Origin: an uncultured Lachnospiraceae bacterium
GTDB lineage: Bacteria > Bacillota > Clostridia > Lachnospirales > Lachnospiraceae
DNA: 64,000 nt
Reading direction: 5' to 3'
NCBI GenBank assembly: GCA_910588655.1
Contig: CAJUPJ010000017.1
Coordinates: 1 to 64,000 of the forward strand
The notes beneath the pieces are model-generated. The model was not told where the DNA came from. It saw nothing but the letters and a program-made list of their open reading frames with translations, and did no database searches. Shown here one piece after another: positions 9,298 to 18,124 of this stretch. Both the position numbers and the translations under genes were made by a program. How positions within the stretch are numbered: the first letter of the stretch is position 1; each line of letters starts with the position of its first letter.

Positions 9298-9424
9298 CAG
9301 TTCATTTATTGTAATTTCTAATATATTTTTTGGGATTTTTTGTGCATAATGACAAAAATATCCAGATGCCCTATATAACTGCCATATCAGCTATTATATA
9401 GAATTATTCCATGTTTCCTTTTAC

Positions 9425-10024
9425 TCAGTTATCATTCAAATTCTTTTTCTCTGCATTTATATCCTGTGTCAAAAGAAATATATCTTCTTTACTCCAATCA
9501 GCACACGTATCATAAAAAGACTGCTCTTTTCTCTTCTTATAAATCCGGTATGGTCTCTCTTCAGAATTGTCATATATATGACAAATATCACAAACACTAA
9601 CTACTTCATGCACTAATGCTAGCGCTTTATCAAAACGGCTGATAATTTTATCATCTGGAACATCATGTCCACCTGCCTCTACCCGTGCCCTGACACGAAA
9701 AATGTTAATCATTGGGTCTGCTGTAAGGATATAATAACATCGGATAAAATACCCCTTTTCCTTTGCCCTTTTTAGCAAATTCAGATTTCTGTTTGTAGAA
9801 AGAACCGTTTCAAAACAGAAATCCTCCATATTTTGCAAATATTCTTCTCTCTGCTTTTCAGCCAATTTTGCAGCTTCAAAATCTGGGCATTTCAGTATTT
9901 TCTTAATTTCATCTGCATTAATATAAGCCATTGAAGGCTTCAATAATGACGTAAATGTACTTTTACCTGAACCATTTGGGCCAGCAAAAATAACAATCTC
10001 AGATTTCTTTTTTAATCCGTTCAC
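9425..10024 (-). CDS. Zeta-toxin-family P-loop kinase
   Basis: The 199-residue protein carries a Walker A GPNGSGKST at about residues 15-23, a NADEI motif, an FETVLST motif and a RVRARVEAGGHDVPDDKI segment. All are typical of the zeta-like branch of P-loop kinases, whose characterised members phosphorylate UDP-N-acetylglucosamine. The GTG start follows AAGGGGAG. Its first 26 bases overlap the end of the upstream small gene, which suggests coupled translation as in toxin-antitoxin pairs. Activity as a toxin is inferred; solitary kinases of this family also exist. Confidence 0.8.
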   Translation of the reverse strand: MNGLKKKSEIVIFAGPNGSGKSTFTSLLKPSMAYINADEIKKILKCPDFEAAKLAEKQREEYLQNMEDFCFETVLSTNRNLNLLKRAKEKGYFIRCYYILTADPMINIFRVRARVEAGGHDVPDDKIISRFDKALALVHEVVSVCDICHIYDNSEERPYRIYKKRKEQSFYDTCADWSKEDIFLLTQDINAEKKNLNDN

Positions 10025-10217
10025 TATAACTCCCCTTCCGCAACCGTTTCCCTACCTCTGTTTCTGTTCCGTCATTATTGCGTCTTACCACAACCTGTTT
10101 TTTTCTGTCATAAATTATAACTGGCGCTCCCATTGCTTTCAATTTTTCTATTTCAAGCCCTACTGCTGCATTTGCACGTTTTACTACCTGCTCATCTGTT
10201 ATATAATCCAGACTCAT
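9999..10217 (-). CDS. Small protein, probable antitoxin of the zeta-like kinase
   Basis: A 72-residue, charged protein with an N-terminal helix (DEQVVKRANAAVGLEIEKLKAMG) followed by a beta-like segment ending in basic residues. I do not recognise a named family. It precedes and overlaps the zeta-like kinase by 26 bases, the usual position of an antitoxin. It is not obviously an epsilon antitoxin. Function is inferred from context only. Confidence 0.65.
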   Translation of the reverse strand: MSLDYITDEQVVKRANAAVGLEIEKLKAMGAPVIIYDRKKQVVVRRNNDGTETEVGKRLRKGSYSERIKKEI

Positions 10218-10314
10218 ATTTCATACCACCTTTCATTTTATTGACATTTTATCAAAAAAAGGAACTATATAGTAATACCTTTACCAGATATCCCAATACA
10301 GCCCCTCGTATTTA

Positions 10315-10722
10315 TTAGTCTTCTTTTTTATCTGCTCCTGCAAGATGTTCTTCCCTGTGCTTTCTTAACAGTTCAAGAGTTGCCAGAAGCACGTCATCTT
10401 CCCAAGGCTTAGGTATAAGATACTTAACACCAATTGCACGCACTTCTTCAAGTGTACCTGAGTCACAAAGTGAACTCAGCATAAGAATTGTTACATCAGG
10501 GTCTTTCTCTTTTAATATCTGGGCTGTTTCAAGCCCGTCAATGCCTGGCATAATTATATCAAGCACCACCATATCCGGACGGAGCTCTTCATACATCTTT
10601 ATGCCCTCTTCACCATTCTTTGCATAACCAATAACTTCATACCCATTTTCTTCAACAATATCTTTAATCTGTTTAGAAGCAAATGGCGAATCATCTACTA
10701 CCAAAATAGTTGTTTTATCCAT
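10315..10722 (-). CDS. cheY: CheY-like response regulator
   Basis: This is a stand-alone 135-residue receiver domain. The acidic pair is at residues 10-11 (VVDDS), the phosphoacceptor Asp at about 54 (VVLDIIMPG), followed by the conserved Ser in MLSS and Lys in IPKPW. It lies 30 bases downstream of a CheX-like phosphatase, so the two probably act on the same signal, likely flagellar switching. GGAGG lies 7 bases before the start. Several CheY paralogues may exist, so the symbol is tentative. Confidence 0.85.
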   Translation of the reverse strand: MDKTTILVVDDSPFASKQIKDIVEENGYEVIGYAKNGEEGIKMYEELRPDMVVLDIIMPGIDGLETAQILKEKDPDVTILMLSSLCDSGTLEEVRAIGVKYLIPKPWEDDVLLATLELLRKHREEHLAGADKKED

Positions 10723-10752
10723 TTGTCATCCTCCTTTAAATTATGCACACTA

Positions 10753-11229
10753 TTAATAGTAAACCGAAACACGGATTACCCCTATGTCAGTTTCATAATA
10801 TAGAACTACATTCTTAGATTTTCTATCTTCTTCCCCGATTGTTTCACCTTTATCCAGGAACACCGGAACTGTCAGCCTTGATGCACCCCCTATTTTATTA
10901 CTTATATTCGACAAAGCACAGCCACATACAATGTTTATATATTCATTAATATAAAGCAGTTTCTCATCATCAGAGGCTGGCGTCCCGCCATTCATAACGT
11001 AAATGATATGTTCATAAACATCAGATGAAATTTCGCAAACAACCAGGGAATTAAACTTTCCCTTTGTAAATACAGAACCGGTATAACTATTATCTCTTCT
11101 TAAATCCCCATCCGTTTCCCTTTTAAGATTTAATGAAGCTATTTTCTTAGATACCGATACGAAAGCACAATCGAAAATCTCATCTACCTCCATATCTGTC
11201 AAAGAGCTCCCTCCTTTAAATTCAGACAT
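10753..11229 (-). CDS. cheX: CheX/CheC-family CheY-P phosphatase
   Basis: The 158-residue protein contains one ExxN signature (NEYINIVCGCALSNI, about residues 91-105), followed by a conserved proline region (LTVPVFLD). This is the active-site layout of CheX, which removes phosphate from CheY-P. Its ATG overlaps the stop of the upstream yvyF-like gene (TAATG). The neighbouring CheY supports the role. The first 40 residues are less conserved, so CheX rather than CheC is a best guess. Confidence 0.75.
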   Translation of the reverse strand: MSEFKGGSSLTDMEVDEIFDCAFVSVSKKIASLNLKRETDGDLRRDNSYTGSVFTKGKFNSLVVCEISSDVYEHIIYVMNGGTPASDDEKLLYINEYINIVCGCALSNISNKIGGASRLTVPVFLDKGETIGEEDRKSKNVVLYYETDIGVIRVSVYY

Positions 11230-11624
11230 TAATTGCCTAGAAACCTCATCTTTGCACTAGTTGCCTTTTTATCTTTCTGTGGTGTAGTTGTAACATAAAG
11301 ATTATTCAACGAATTTGCCATATTCTGCTTACACCCTGGGCAGAAACGGCCCGTAAGTATCGGTCTCCCACACTTTTCACATTCTATTGAAACACCCGAA
11401 TCCTTAGTAAAACTCAGTCTTTCCTCCCTTACCCACTTCTTTATCTGCTGCATTGGAACATCATTTTCCTCCGCAACTTCCGGCATGCCTGCACCTGGAT
11501 TATCATATATATACTTCCTCACCTCCATAAATTTTTCTTCCATTTCCTTTTCGCAGGCTGGACAAAGTGAATTGCCTGTATAGTCAAATAAATTTCCACA
11601 TTTTTTACAATTTCTGACATCCAT
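11229..11624 (-). CDS. YvyF-like flagellar operon protein (TIGR03826 type)
   Basis: The 131-residue protein has an N-terminal zinc ribbon (CKKC and CPAC), a central helix-turn-helix-like segment (MPEVAEENDVPMQQIKKWVREERL) and a second ribbon (CEKC and CPGC). This is the layout of the Bacillus YvyF family, found beside comF and flgM in Firmicutes. Here it lies between comF and cheX. The molecular role is not known. GGAGG lies 8 bases before the start. Confidence 0.85.
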   Translation of the reverse strand: MDVRNCKKCGNLFDYTGNSLCPACEKEMEEKFMEVRKYIYDNPGAGMPEVAEENDVPMQQIKKWVREERLSFTKDSGVSIECEKCGRPILTGRFCPGCKQNMANSLNNLYVTTTPQKDKKATSAKMRFLGN

Positions 11625-11642
11625 ACCAGATACCTCCCTTCA

Positions 11643-12416
11643 TTAATATCCTTTTCCTATACAAGTACATAAAAAATAGATACTTTCTATATGTGCACAT
11701 TTTAAGACATAAGAACACTCTTCTATTGTACTGCCTGTTGTATATATATCATCTATTATTATAACACACTTAACATTCTGATACAACTCCCGGGTTTGCT
11801 TTACTGTTTCAAATGCTTTATACAGGTTATCCTTTCTCTCCCTGTCTGTAAGTTCTTTCTGGGGGACAGTGTCTTTCCTGCGTACAAGAAGATTATGTAT
11901 AACCTGTATTCCTGTAAGCTCCCCTAATATGTCTGCTATAATTCCAGCCTGGTTATATCCTCTGTCCATCATTCTCTTAATATGTACAGGTATTAATGCA
12001 TCTGGTGATATGCTTTCTATCCACCTTCCATAAGCCTCAAACATCTTATTTGCATAAAACTTTGCATACCCTGTCCTCCCATAATATTTAAAACCTTCTA
12101 TGGACTTCTTCATATATTTATTATACACAAATACTGCCCTTCCACAAATAAATGAAGTTTCTTTTTTCATGCAGTCCATACAAAATTCCCCATCACCCAA
12201 TAGCGGTTTGCCACATTTCATACAGAAAGGGCTTTTTACAAGTTCCGCCTTACTGGTACAGCCCTGGCATATGCTGTTATCTTCCCCGGCTGGCAGTACC
12301 CTGCCACATACCACACATCTTTCTGGATATATAACCCCTGCCAGGAGTTTCAAAGTTTCCTTGCCATATTTTACATACTTAGACCATCCCTCCAGTATCC
12401 ATTTCCTCCATTTCAA
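11643..12416 (-). CDS. comF: ComF-family phosphoribosyltransferase-like protein
   Basis: ComF proteins combine N-terminal zinc-binding cysteines (CVVCG, CQGC, CMKCG, CMDC) with a C-terminal phosphoribosyltransferase fold. Here the PRPP loop is VIIIDDIYTTGSTI near residue 220. They are linked to DNA uptake in competent species. The start is uncertain: the TTG at 12416 gives a 38-base overlap with recD2 and no clear ribosome site, and a later TTG is possible. Helicase comFA is absent from the visible operon. Confidence 0.85.
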   Translation of the reverse strand: MKWRKWILEGWSKYVKYGKETLKLLAGVIYPERCVVCGRVLPAGEDNSICQGCTSKAELVKSPFCMKCGKPLLGDGEFCMDCMKKETSFICGRAVFVYNKYMKKSIEGFKYYGRTGYAKFYANKMFEAYGRWIESISPDALIPVHIKRMMDRGYNQAGIIADILGELTGIQVIHNLLVRRKDTVPQKELTDRERKDNLYKAFETVKQTRELYQNVKCVIIIDDIYTTGSTIEECSYVLKCAHIESIYFLCTCIGKGY

Positions 12417-14631
12417 TTATCCGCTGGCAAAGCCCCGAATAACGTTTCTGTTCATTTACATTTCCTATCATCTGGCTTATAACTGCAGCACTTCCTACAA
12501 GTGTTACACATTTCTTAGCCCTGGTAACTGCCGTATAAAGAAGGTTTCTGTTTAACAGCATTTTAGGGCCTCCAAGTACAGGTATAATTACAGCCGGATA
12601 TTCACTTCCTTGTGACTTATGTATCGTCACAGCATACGCAAGTTCCAGTTCATCCATTTCATTAAAAGCATATTTTGCAGTTTTTCCTTCTTCAAACTCA
12701 ACTACAACAGCTTCTTCTATTTCTGATATGCTTTTTATTACCCCTGTATCACCATTAAAAACCCCTGTACCATCATCATATACATCACCAAACCTGTTAG
12801 ATTTAACCCATTTTATCTGGTAATTATTCTTAACCTGCATGACTTTATCATTTTCCCGGAAAAGTATTCCGTGGAATTCTTTTTCCTTTTTACCAGGTGA
12901 TTTCATATTCATATAGCCCTGTAAAATTTTGTTCAGGCTTTCCACACCAAGTGTGCCCTTCCTTACTGGTGTAAGCACCTGTATGTCATATGGCTCTGCA
13001 TTAACATAAGGCGGCAGGTTTTTCATTATAAGCTGTATTACTACATTAATTACATCCTGTGGATTATCCCTTTCAAGATGGAAGAAATCCATATTTTTAT
13101 TATCAAGTTTTATCTGCATTCCAGCATTAATTTTATGTGCATTAGTTACAATTTCACTTTCTGCTGCCTGTCTGAAAATATGGTTAAGTTTAACCACATT
13201 GCAAAACCCGGCCTGTATCATGTCTTTTAATACATTGCCCGGTCCTACTGACGGAAGCTGGTTAGCATCCCCTGCCATTATAAGGCGTGTTCCAGGCACG
13301 AGTGCCTTTAAAAGTGCATGGAGCAGGTATATATCAACCATTGAAAACTCATCTACTATAATAACATCTGCCTCAAGTGGCTGCAATTCATTTCTTTCAA
13401 AATGCATGCCGCCACCCTCAGTGCCACTTCCCCCGTTAACTCCAAGCAGCCTGTGTATCGTCTGTGCTTCCCTGCCAGATGTTTCTGACATCCTTTTGGC
13501 TGCCCTTCCTGTCGGCGCTGCAAGAAGCACCTCAAGCCCTTCTTCTTCCAGTATATTTATAATTGTATTAATGGTTGTAGTTTTACCTGTACCCGGCCCT
13601 CCTGTTATTATAAGCACTCCGTCCAGTGCTGCATGGTAAACTGCCTGTTTCTGCATCTCATCAAGCACAATTTCTTTCTGGTGGTTTGCCTGTATCCTTC
13701 TCCCAAGTTCTTCCATGTCAGCAGGGAAATGTATATTTAAGTCTAAAAGCATCCTTGCACAGTTTAACTCCATATAATAAAGCCTGCTTATATAAAGACG
13801 CCTTTCTTCTCCTGTTTCCTGTATAACAATCTCTTTATCAAGTGCAAGTGCATCCGTTTCATGTGCAACAATTTCCCTGTCTGTCATCAGGAGTTCTGTT
13901 GCAGCATCCACCAGCTCATTCTCAGGCAGGTAACAGTGTCCCTGCGCCCCTGACTGTTGTAATGAATAAATAATCCCTGCACGTACCCTGTACTTTGAAT
14001 TTGGCTGGAAACCTGCTTTCTGGGCAATGGCATCTGCAAGCTTAAACCCTATACCTGATATATCTTCTGCCAGTTTATAGGGGTTTTTATGCAGAACCTC
14101 ATAAATATCATCTTTGTAATATTTGTATATTTTTACAGCCATATTTATGCTTATTCCATAATCCTGTAAAAACATCATTGCATGACGTGTCTGCCTTTTT
14201 TCCGAAAACTGCCCTGCAATATTTACAGCCATTTTCATGCTTATTCCTTTAACCTCTGCAAGCCGCTCAGGTTCTTTTTCAATAATACTGAAAGTATCTG
14301 CGCCAAATTTCCTTACTATCCTTGCTGCAAGTGCAGGCCCTATCCCTTTTATAGCACCAGAGCCAAGATACCTCTCTGTTGCAAATTCATCATCAGGTGT
14401 TTTCTCCTCATAGCTTTCAACCTGTAACTGGCGTCCATAGTTCCTGTGGACCACTTCATTTCCCCTGGCTAAAAGGTATTCCCCTTCTGATACAAATGAA
14501 AAATATCCTACACAGCAGATTTCCTTCTCTTCCCCCTCCTCTTTTGAAGGGTCAGCCAGATATAATACCGTATAACCATTTTCTTCATTACGGAATGTAA
14601 TACGGTCTACATACCCTTCGGCTTCCATCAT
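12379..14631 (-). CDS. recD2: RecD2-type ATP-dependent DNA helicase
   Basis: RecD2 is a 5'-3' SF1 helicase of the RecD/TraA type, used in repair and replication restart without RecBC. The 750-residue protein has an N-terminal OB-like region, helix-hairpin-helix segments at about 90-200, Walker A GGPGTGKTTT at about 344-352, VIIVDEFSM, and the C-terminal AYAVTIHKSQGSEYPAV motif. It heads the run comF-yvyF-cheX-cheY. The ribosome site is weak. Confidence 0.93.
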   Translation of the reverse strand: MMEAEGYVDRITFRNEENGYTVLYLADPSKEEGEEKEICCVGYFSFVSEGEYLLARGNEVVHRNYGRQLQVESYEEKTPDDEFATERYLGSGAIKGIGPALAARIVRKFGADTFSIIEKEPERLAEVKGISMKMAVNIAGQFSEKRQTRHAMMFLQDYGISINMAVKIYKYYKDDIYEVLHKNPYKLAEDISGIGFKLADAIAQKAGFQPNSKYRVRAGIIYSLQQSGAQGHCYLPENELVDAATELLMTDREIVAHETDALALDKEIVIQETGEERRLYISRLYYMELNCARMLLDLNIHFPADMEELGRRIQANHQKEIVLDEMQKQAVYHAALDGVLIITGGPGTGKTTTINTIINILEEEGLEVLLAAPTGRAAKRMSETSGREAQTIHRLLGVNGGSGTEGGGMHFERNELQPLEADVIIVDEFSMVDIYLLHALLKALVPGTRLIMAGDANQLPSVGPGNVLKDMIQAGFCNVVKLNHIFRQAAESEIVTNAHKINAGMQIKLDNKNMDFFHLERDNPQDVINVVIQLIMKNLPPYVNAEPYDIQVLTPVRKGTLGVESLNKILQGYMNMKSPGKKEKEFHGILFRENDKVMQVKNNYQIKWVKSNRFGDVYDDGTGVFNGDTGVIKSISEIEEAVVVEFEEGKTAKYAFNEMDELELAYAVTIHKSQGSEYPAVIIPVLGGPKMLLNRNLLYTAVTRAKKCVTLVGSAAVISQMIGNVNEQKRYSGLCQRIIEMEEMDTGGMV

Positions 14632-14690
14632 TAAAAATACCAGTCCCTTCTGTGAAATATATGGTTTTATCCACTATAATCTTAATATAT

Positions 14691-14721
14691 AAAGAACAAA
14701 GCCACTGCATAAAGCAGCGGC
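14691..14721 (-). terminator. Probable terminator downstream of flgJ
   Basis: On the minus strand GCCGCTGC pairs with GCAGTGGC (one G-U pair) over a 5-base loop, followed by TTTGTTCTTT. On the plus strand the same stem has an A-C mismatch and no U tract, so minus-strand use is favoured. Confidence 0.6.
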
Positions 14722-14739
14722 CCGTTTATTTCCGCAAAA

Positions 14740-14880
14740 GCAAAATGCAGATGTGTAAGTTAATCCTGCACCATCCATATCTGCCCGCGGATGCCAGGTA
14801 CACCGCCCACCAGGGCGGACTTGGTAAAAAAGTTATGTCACGCCTTGTAACTTGTTACGGGGTATCTGGCTGGTTTTTAT
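14740..14880 (+). ncRNA. Unidentified foldable region, candidate small RNA
   Basis: No gene occupies this stretch between flgJ and recD2. On the plus strand GCCAGGTAC (14793-14801) can pair with GTATCTGGC (14862-14870), enclosing CCGCCC/GGGCGG (14803-14818) and CCTTGTAA/TTACGGGG (14843-14862), followed by five U residues. CCAGGT can instead pair with ACTTGG (14819-14824). The G-U pairs in three stems fit plus-strand transcription. I matched it to no known RNA family, and no promoter was proved. Confidence 0.35.
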
Positions 14881-15215
14881 AAATTATATTGTGTTTTCAT
14901 TGAATCATATAACTGCTGCGCCAGTCCTAACCCGCCGCCATCAACAATGGCATCAGCATACGACTGGTTAAGCATAGTGCTGAAATACTGCATATATTCG
15001 CCCTTTTCATCTTCATTTTCAAGGGACTTTTTAGACTCTTCAATTATCTTCTGTACAAAATATGATTCAAAATCCTTGCAGACTTCCATAAGTTTGTCTG
15101 CATCTTCTGGTGTGCCCATGCTGTCAAGCTTACTCTGTAAAGAAGAACCTGTAGAAGAATTAATATTATTATAATATGTATTATATATTGATGATGTGTC
15201 TAATACAGAAGCCAT
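14877..15215 (-). CDS. FlgJ-type rod-binding protein
   Basis: The 112-residue protein matches the N-terminal rod-capping domain of FlgJ, with VCKDFESYFVQKIIEESKK and a C-terminal GGGLGLAQQLYDSM segment. It lacks the muramidase domain, as is normal outside Proteobacteria. It probably caps or guides rod assembly in the periplasm-like space. It is the last gene of the mbl-flhO-flhP run. AAGGTGG precedes the ATG. Confidence 0.82.
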   Translation of the reverse strand: MASVLDTSSIYNTYYNNINSSTGSSLQSKLDSMGTPEDADKLMEVCKDFESYFVQKIIEESKKSLENEDEKGEYMQYFSTMLNQSYADAIVDGGGLGLAQQLYDSMKTQYNL

Positions 15216-15237
15216 TAAACCACCTTACCCTTCTTTA

Positions 15238-16056
15238 TTATGACCTGAGATTGTTTGCCTGCTGCAGCATTTCATCCGAAGCCTGTATTGCCTTGGAATT
15301 CATTTCATATGCACGCTGTGTAACAATCATGTCAACCATTTCATCCACCGCCTGTACGCTGGAATTTTCAAGATAACCATGTTTTACAATACTTCTCTTA
15401 AGGTTTGGGTCAAGCCCTTCTACCCTTGGCTCACCTGAAGCAAGTGAAGCACCAAGATAGCTTCCGCCAAGCTTATCAAGTCCTGAAGGATTGTTAAACT
15501 GTGTCATTCCTATAGAAATATTTAAAGGAACTGGATTGTTGTCATCACCCTTATAATAAATATTGCCATAATTATCAAAATACAGCCTGGAAGCATCCAA
15601 ATCATTAGAAAATGTAATACGGTTGCCATTTGTATCAAGGATTGCATAACCATCAGCTGTTGAAAGTGTCATTCCAGCAGTATCAACTGCCAATATAAAA
15701 TGCCCGTTTCTTGTATAACCTATTGAGCCATCTGGCATCTCAACCATAAAGAAACCTTCACCATTTATACCAAAGTCAAAATCACCCTCACTTGCAGTTA
15801 ATTCACCATCACCATTATATGATGTTGTAATTGCTGCAACTTTAACACCCAGGCCAACCTGTGCACCTATTGGCTTAACAACGCCATTTGTGTCATTAGT
15901 CCTTTCCTGTATTGTCTGGTATAAAAGTGACTGGAATGCTGTTGTTTCTTTCTTGTAACCAGTTGTATTAATATTTGCCAGATTGTTTGATATAGTATCA
16001 AGACTGGTCTGCTGGGCTTTCATACCCGAAGCAGCAGTCCAAAGTGACCTCATCAT
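15238..16056 (-). CDS. flhP: Flagellar rod/hook-basal body protein, FlhP/FlgG type
   Basis: The 272-residue protein starts MMRSLWTAASGMKAQQ and carries the DTISNNLANINTTGYKK motif of axial flagellar proteins. Its C-terminus (NSSVQAVDEMVDMIVTQRAYEMNSKAI) is the matching coiled-coil end. These build the distal rod. The open frame runs 20 codons further, but AGGT upstream of the double ATG favours 16056 (or 16053). Position after flhO and mbl matches B. subtilis flhP; the name flgG is equally defensible. Confidence 0.87.
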   Translation of the reverse strand: MMRSLWTAASGMKAQQTSLDTISNNLANINTTGYKKETTAFQSLLYQTIQERTNDTNGVVKPIGAQVGLGVKVAAITTSYNGDGELTASEGDFDFGINGEGFFMVEMPDGSIGYTRNGHFILAVDTAGMTLSTADGYAILDTNGNRITFSNDLDASRLYFDNYGNIYYKGDDNNPVPLNISIGMTQFNNPSGLDKLGGSYLGASLASGEPRVEGLDPNLKRSIVKHGYLENSSVQAVDEMVDMIVTQRAYEMNSKAIQASDEMLQQANNLRS

Positions 16057-16134
16057 ATTAAAAGACCTGCCCTTCCCTGCACTAAAATCCAGGAATGACT
16101 CCTGGCATAATGCCACATAAATATTTTAATGCAA

Positions 16135-16908
16135 TTACAGCTTGCCGACTTCAGTAACAGCCTTGCCAATAAGGTTATCCTGTGTCTGTATCATTTTCTG
16201 CCCTGCTTCATATGCACGTGTAATTGTAATCATTGAAACCATCTGGTCAATAACATTGACATTGGACTGTTCTGTAAAACCTTGCAGCATGCCTGCATAC
16301 GCCTGCTTTACAGTTGCCCCGTTTACTGCCTTGTACATATTTTCACCATAAAGTTCAAGATAATTATAATCCTCAAAATCTGTAAGTGCTATCGTATCTA
16401 CCAGAACACCATCTGCATAAACTGCACCGCTGTTTTTAATTGCAATCTCTGTTGCATCAACAGGAACTTGCAAATCACCACTGGCACTCTGCAAATGGTT
16501 GCCATCACAGTCAACTATAAAACCATCCCTTGTTACAGTAAACCTGCCATTGCGTGTATACATTGTCTCATCATTGCCATTGGCATCTGTAACCCTCATT
16601 GTAAAGAAACCATCACCTTCAATGGCAATATCATATGTATTGCCTGTTTCCCTTAAAGAACCCTGTGTCCAGTCCATATATGTTTCACCTATCTTAACAC
16701 CAAGGTTCATATTGCCAATTGGCTCATCAAGGTATGCATTAGAACCATCCCTTATCTTAATTGCCATCATATCTTTAAAAGACTGGCTTGTAACATTCTC
16801 TGCCTTATAACCAACCGTAGCTGAGTTAGCCAGGTTGTTGGAAATAATATCCAGCCTCTTCTGTTCATTAACCATACCTGTATATGCAGTGTATAATCCT
16901 CTGACCAT
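16135..16908 (-). CDS. flhO: Flagellar rod protein, FlhO/FlgF type
   Basis: The 257-residue axial protein starts MVRGLYTAYTGM, has LDIISNNLANSATVGYKAEN near residue 20 and ends in a coiled-coil segment (NVIDQMVSMITITRAYEAGQKMI). It is a rod component exported by the flagellar type III system. GGGG precedes the ATG. The gene lies between mbl and flhP, and a possible sigma-28 promoter lies upstream at 17032-17059. Confidence 0.87.
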   Translation of the reverse strand: MVRGLYTAYTGMVNEQKRLDIISNNLANSATVGYKAENVTSQSFKDMMAIKIRDGSNAYLDEPIGNMNLGVKIGETYMDWTQGSLRETGNTYDIAIEGDGFFTMRVTDANGNDETMYTRNGRFTVTRDGFIVDCDGNHLQSASGDLQVPVDATEIAIKNSGAVYADGVLVDTIALTDFEDYNYLELYGENMYKAVNGATVKQAYAGMLQGFTEQSNVNVIDQMVSMITITRAYEAGQKMIQTQDNLIGKAVTEVGKL

Positions 16909-17031
16909 CTATAAATCCCCTTCCACACTAACAAACATATTGGCTGTGCCGCCACAGACAATACATAAAAACCCGTAGAAACAGGTTATTGCGTTACATG
17001 TATATAAATATATAAATTTGCCCACATTAAT

Positions 17032-17059
17032 ATATCGTCACTTTTTATTAAACCAATTA
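17032..17059 (-). promoter_or_regulatory. Possible sigma-28 (SigD-type) promoter for flhO
   Basis: TAAT (17056-17059) and GACGATAT (17032-17039) are separated by 16 bases on the minus strand, near the SigD pattern TAAA-N15-GCCGATAT. B. subtilis flhO-flhP is SigD-dependent, which fits, but each element departs from consensus. Confidence 0.4.
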
Positions 17060-17091
17060 GCATATAACAGCCTTATATGCTGCAATTGGTT
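17051..17091. repeat. Long stem-loop between mbl and flhO
   Basis: AACCAATT(AGCATATA) pairs with (TATATGCT)GCAATTGGTT, a 16-pair stem with a two-base bulge and a short loop. There is no U tract on either strand, so it is not a simple terminator. It may limit read-through or protect an RNA end between mbl and flhO. Confidence 0.6.
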
Positions 17092-17125
17092 ACATTTACC
17101 ACTAATTTAAACATCAAACCTCTGT

Positions 17126-18124
17126 TTAATCATTATCATCACGCTTACCGCTAAGGAATTCCACAAACTTGCCAGTACCAACTGCAACAGCAGTCATAGG
17201 GTCTTCAGCGGTCATAGTAGTAATGCCTGTCCTTTCCTCTATAAGCTCTTCAAGCCCATATAAAAGGCTGCCTCCACCTGTAAGCACAATTCCCCTGTCC
17301 GCAACATCTGCTGCAAGTTCAGGAGGTGTCTTTTCAAGTACACTGTGTACAGCCTCAACTATCTGTGATGTAATTTCTTTTAATGCCTCAAGGGTTTCAT
17401 CAGATGTTACTGTTATAGTCTTAGGAAGGCCAGTAACAAGATTGCGCCCCCTTACGTCCATAGTTTCAACTTCAGGACGTTTATATGCTGAACCAATTTT
17501 AACCTTTATATCCTCTGCGGTTCTTTCACCTATAAGCAGATTGTGTGTTTTACGCATATAGCGTACAATGGCTTCGTCAAAGTCATCGCCTGCAACCTTA
17601 ATAGATGTGCTGACTACTGTGCCTCCGAGTGAGATAACAGCAATATCAGCAGTACCGCCTCCTATATCTACAATCATATTGCCACATGGCCTTGCAATAT
17701 CAATTCCTGCACCTATAGCTGCTGCTATTGGCTCTTCTATAATCGCTACTTCCCTTGCTCCTGCTTCATATGTTGCGTCTTCTACGGCTTTCTTCTCAAC
17801 TTCTGTCACCCCGCTTGGCACACACACACTTATACGTGGTTTCCTGAAACGGGTCTTGCCACATGATTTCTGGATAAAATAACGAAGCATCTTTTCAGTT
17901 ACAGTATAATCAGATATAACTCCCTGGCGTAATGGACGCACTGCAACAATATTGCCTGGCGTACGGCCAAGCATAAGCCTCGCATCTTCCCCAATAGCTT
18001 TAATTTTATTAGTATCTCTGTCAAATGCAACAACTGAAGGTTCTCTTAAAACAACACCTTTACCCTTTATATATACAAGCACATTAGCTGTGCCAAGGTC
18101 AATTCCGATATCACTGCCAACCAT
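17126..18124 (-). CDS. mbl: Mbl/MreB-family cell-shape actin homologue
   Basis: This 332-residue actin-like ATPase forms membrane-associated filaments that direct elongation of the cell wall. It shows the GIDLGTANVLVY phosphate-1 loop, VDIGGGTADIAVISLGG phosphate-2 and LTGGGSLLYGLEELI adenosine motifs. Position directly ahead of flhO-flhP matches B. subtilis mbl, so Mbl is preferred over MreB; mreC and mreD are absent. GGAG precedes the ATG. Confidence 0.88.
   Translation of the reverse strand: MVGSDIGIDLGTANVLVYIKGKGVVLREPSVVAFDRDTNKIKAIGEDARLMLGRTPGNIVAVRPLRQGVISDYTVTEKMLRYFIQKSCGKTRFRKPRISVCVPSGVTEVEKKAVEDATYEAGAREVAIIEEPIAAAIGAGIDIARPCGNMIVDIGGGTADIAVISLGGTVVSTSIKVAGDDFDEAIVRYMRKTHNLLIGERTAEDIKVKIGSAYKRPEVETMDVRGRNLVTGLPKTITVTSDETLEALKEITSQIVEAVHSVLEKTPPELAADVADRGIVLTGGGSLLYGLEELIEERTGITTMTAEDPMTAVAVGTGKFVEFLSGKRDDND

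Noticed and set aside
14740..14876. SRP RNA or 6S RNA on the minus strand
   Set aside because: One segment recalls the SRP Alu domain, but the conserved GGAAG/GCAGC S-domain is absent; the 6S central-bubble fold could not be drawn.
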